Positions 61,888-64,000 of a stretch of 64,000 bases of DNA are shown here, piece by piece (position 1 is the first letter of the stretch; every line of letters begins with the position of its first letter). The stretch lies in NCBI RefSeq assembly GCF_018691265.1, contig NW_024881316.1, positions 7,996,819 through 8,060,818 of the forward strand, read 5' to 3'. A program made the position numbers and the translations under genes. The notes under the pieces were generated by a model. That model searched no databases. It saw only the letters and a list, made by a program, of their open reading frames with translations, and was not told where the DNA came from. This stretch comes from Tyto alba (Eukaryota; Chordata; Aves; Strigiformes; Tytonidae).

Positions 61888-64000
61888 GAGAGAAAGAAAG
61901 ATAATAGAGCTTGCAATAGAATATGTCACTAGTCAGTGAGGTACCATGGTATCCAAAAGCTCTCAGTGACTGTCACAGAGAATCAGACCTTCATGGTCCT
62001 GGCCTCAGTAGGAAGGTGAGGAGAATACTATGTGCATGTGCTTTCCCTGACCACCTGTGGCAGTCACAATGCTGAAGCATGATGGAAACAAAAAACAAAC
62101 AAAAAAAAAATATTGTTTGCAGGTGTTCTAACTTACCACCAGCAGGGCCCTTCATAGAGCAATTCATCCTTCCTATTTTAGATAACATACTGACGGTGGG
62201 GTGAATCAGCCTCTGGGAGTGCTTTAATGACTAAATGGTACTAGGTATGACTACATGGTCATACGACCCTTTTAGGTTAGGTATCTAAGTTTTAGATGGT
62301 TTGAGATATTTGAGATGAACCCAACACACTAATACACAGCTGGATAACACAAAATGGGTAAGCATTCGCATAGTCTAATAGTGATGAAGCTGGCATAAAA
62401 GCTTGAACGGAATAGAATTAAAAGAAAATATTAAATTCTGTTTTAGTTGAACTCCTTATTAAATTGTATTTAACTTACATTTTAACAAATGTTTCCAAAG
62501 ATAGATGATTATTTCTCTTACAAAAGGCAGCACATATGGCACCATTTGATAGCTACAGAATGAAATGCCAGTCTTTTATAAATACAGACTTTGGGAAATT
62601 ATCCTTAGAACCAGCAGCATATGAGGTAAATAATTAATAAGAATGCTAATTATTCATTAAACTTAGGAAAATGCTAGGAAAATATATAATATCTTATGTC
62701 TTTGATTAATCCATTCTGTTCTCCCACACTTTGTATGGGTCTTTTATTAAATCTTATGGTTTTATTAATTGCAGAAGCCAAAAAGCAGAGCTAATGTAAT
62801 TTGGTAATGGTGAAACTACCTCTTGAAATGTTTTTTTGAATACCAAATCAGGAATAATTTAAGGTCTGTTGGACTGAGTAAATGAGTATTAAGATGGTAC
62901 ATTTTAAACTAGCAGATGAGTTATTAATTTTTCTGAAAAGCTGGAACTTTGACAGTAAGAGAATATTATTATATTATTTTTAGGGAAGTTATCAGAAAAA
63001 AATATGGCTTATTTGAATGCATTAAATCTAGTCAAAGGTTATACACATTTTCAGGAATGTCTTTAAATCACTTGCTGGTGTGATATCTCCTGCTATGTAA
63101 TTTAAAAAATCAAGTGATTATCATCTATGTGAAGAAAGAGCAAAAAGGCTGTAGGACAATGCATCCAGTAGGGACTAAGAATTACATTCATAAGAAGACC
63201 TAAGCACTACAAGGCTGACAGTGGTACAAAACACAGGAAGAACTAGGCCTTCCTGCAAAACAGGAAAATCCAGAACTTTGTTTATTGGTTCACCAGCATT
63301 ACTGAGTAGAAAACATAGCACTACATCTTAAATATTGTCTGTTTCTTTATTTCCTGTGATATCTCATTTCCTATTGCGATAGGTGGTTGGTCATTAATTC
63401 AAGCGGAGATGCAAATTTATTTCTCGATCCTCACTGAAAAATAAGTGAGAAGCAACACTTTTTGTTCAAATTGCAGTTCCTAGAAGGAGCTGTGCAAGCC
63501 TTGGCTTTGCAGGGACACTCTGAAAAAGGTCTGGTGAATGGCCAGAACATTCTATGCATGTGGCTGAGTTTTAACTAACTTGGCCAGGTTAGGTGGTAAC
63601 AGGCCTGTTGTCATAAACATGGTTAGGTAACAAGAGTATCTGATGACTCAGAGTTGTTTCACAGTTGGACTTTTTTTTAATTAGCAGTCAGATACTGCAG
63701 ACTAGTTGTGTTTTGTGCCCAGGAACATTCACAGATGTCCTTTTCTTCAGTCCTTTCTTCTAGATCATATGAATCTTTAACATGAGGCTAGCAACACCTG
63801 TACTGGTGGAAAAGGAAGAATTGAACAGAATTTGTTTGGGACAGCTGTGCGCAGCAGTTCAGATGGATTTTTTGTTGATATTCTTTTAATTAAAAAATCA
63901 GACACAATGTTCCTCTATAAATATGGACAACATATTAACTTTCACAGCATAAGTTCTGGAAATCTTTCAACCTAGTACTTGATCCAGTAAGGAAGGTGGA
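61888..64000. other. AT-rich unique DNA, nothing recognised
   Basis: No gene, RNA gene or transposon was recognised to the right edge. Open frames are below 70 codons. Confidence 0.55.

Noticed and set aside
1..64000. CRISPR array, operon or prophage-like system
   Set aside because: No regularly spaced repeats, no dense coding and no ribosome-binding context; the LINEs, LTRs and base composition are those of a vertebrate genome.

Overview
The window reads as a stretch of bird nuclear genome: an AT-rich, CpG-poor gene desert or very large intron. No protein-coding gene, rRNA, tRNA or CRISPR array could be supported. The avian assignment rests on three things. A CR1 LINE ends in the characteristic octamer tail (two ATTCTGTG and one ATTCTATG). 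Two solo LTRs belong to one family whose opening (TGTCCTGGTT, then a GGCTGGAATAGAGTT block) recalls ERVL-type LTRs common in songbirds and other Neoaves. Apart from the GC-richer mobile elements, the rest is AT-rich unique sequence with scattered homopolymer tracts. The exact species or order cannot be read from the sequence.

Layout. 1-512: antisense CR1 fragment (end of the endonuclease region and the linker after it), running off the left edge. 513-29,053: unique AT-rich DNA with simple repeats, one 140-codon open frame in a CpG-retaining patch (about 6,963-7,385), a 21-bp minisatellite (9,686-9,748), an AT-rich TAA-like tract (10,733-10,851), and two patches that look like conserved regulatory DNA (11,470-11,830 and 19,180-19,620). 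29,059-29,550: minus-strand solo ERVL-type LTR with a perfect 5-bp target duplication. About 32,660-33,180: a palindromic RUNX-type site followed by a GC-rich island with no CpG at all. 40,950-42,124: plus-strand, 5'-truncated CR1 whose reverse-transcriptase frame is intact except for three TGA codons. 43,445-44,735: a much older antisense CR1/L3-like fossil split by about 615 bp of unidentified DNA. 44,736-61,392: mostly featureless, with long homopolymers, a 62-nt homopurine run and two hairpins. 61,393-61,887: a second solo LTR of the same family in the opposite orientation. 61,888-64,000: nothing recognised.

The main content is a layered transposon history: an ancient CR1/L3-like fossil with a nested insertion, a younger CR1 about 1.3 kb away that can serve as an internal alignment partner, and two solo LTRs in inverted orientation about 32 kb apart. 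Regulatory calls are motif- and composition-based inferences only. No novel multi-gene system was found. The most interesting items are the nested fossil CR1, the CpG-free GC-rich island, the CpG-retaining patches and the inverted LTR pair.
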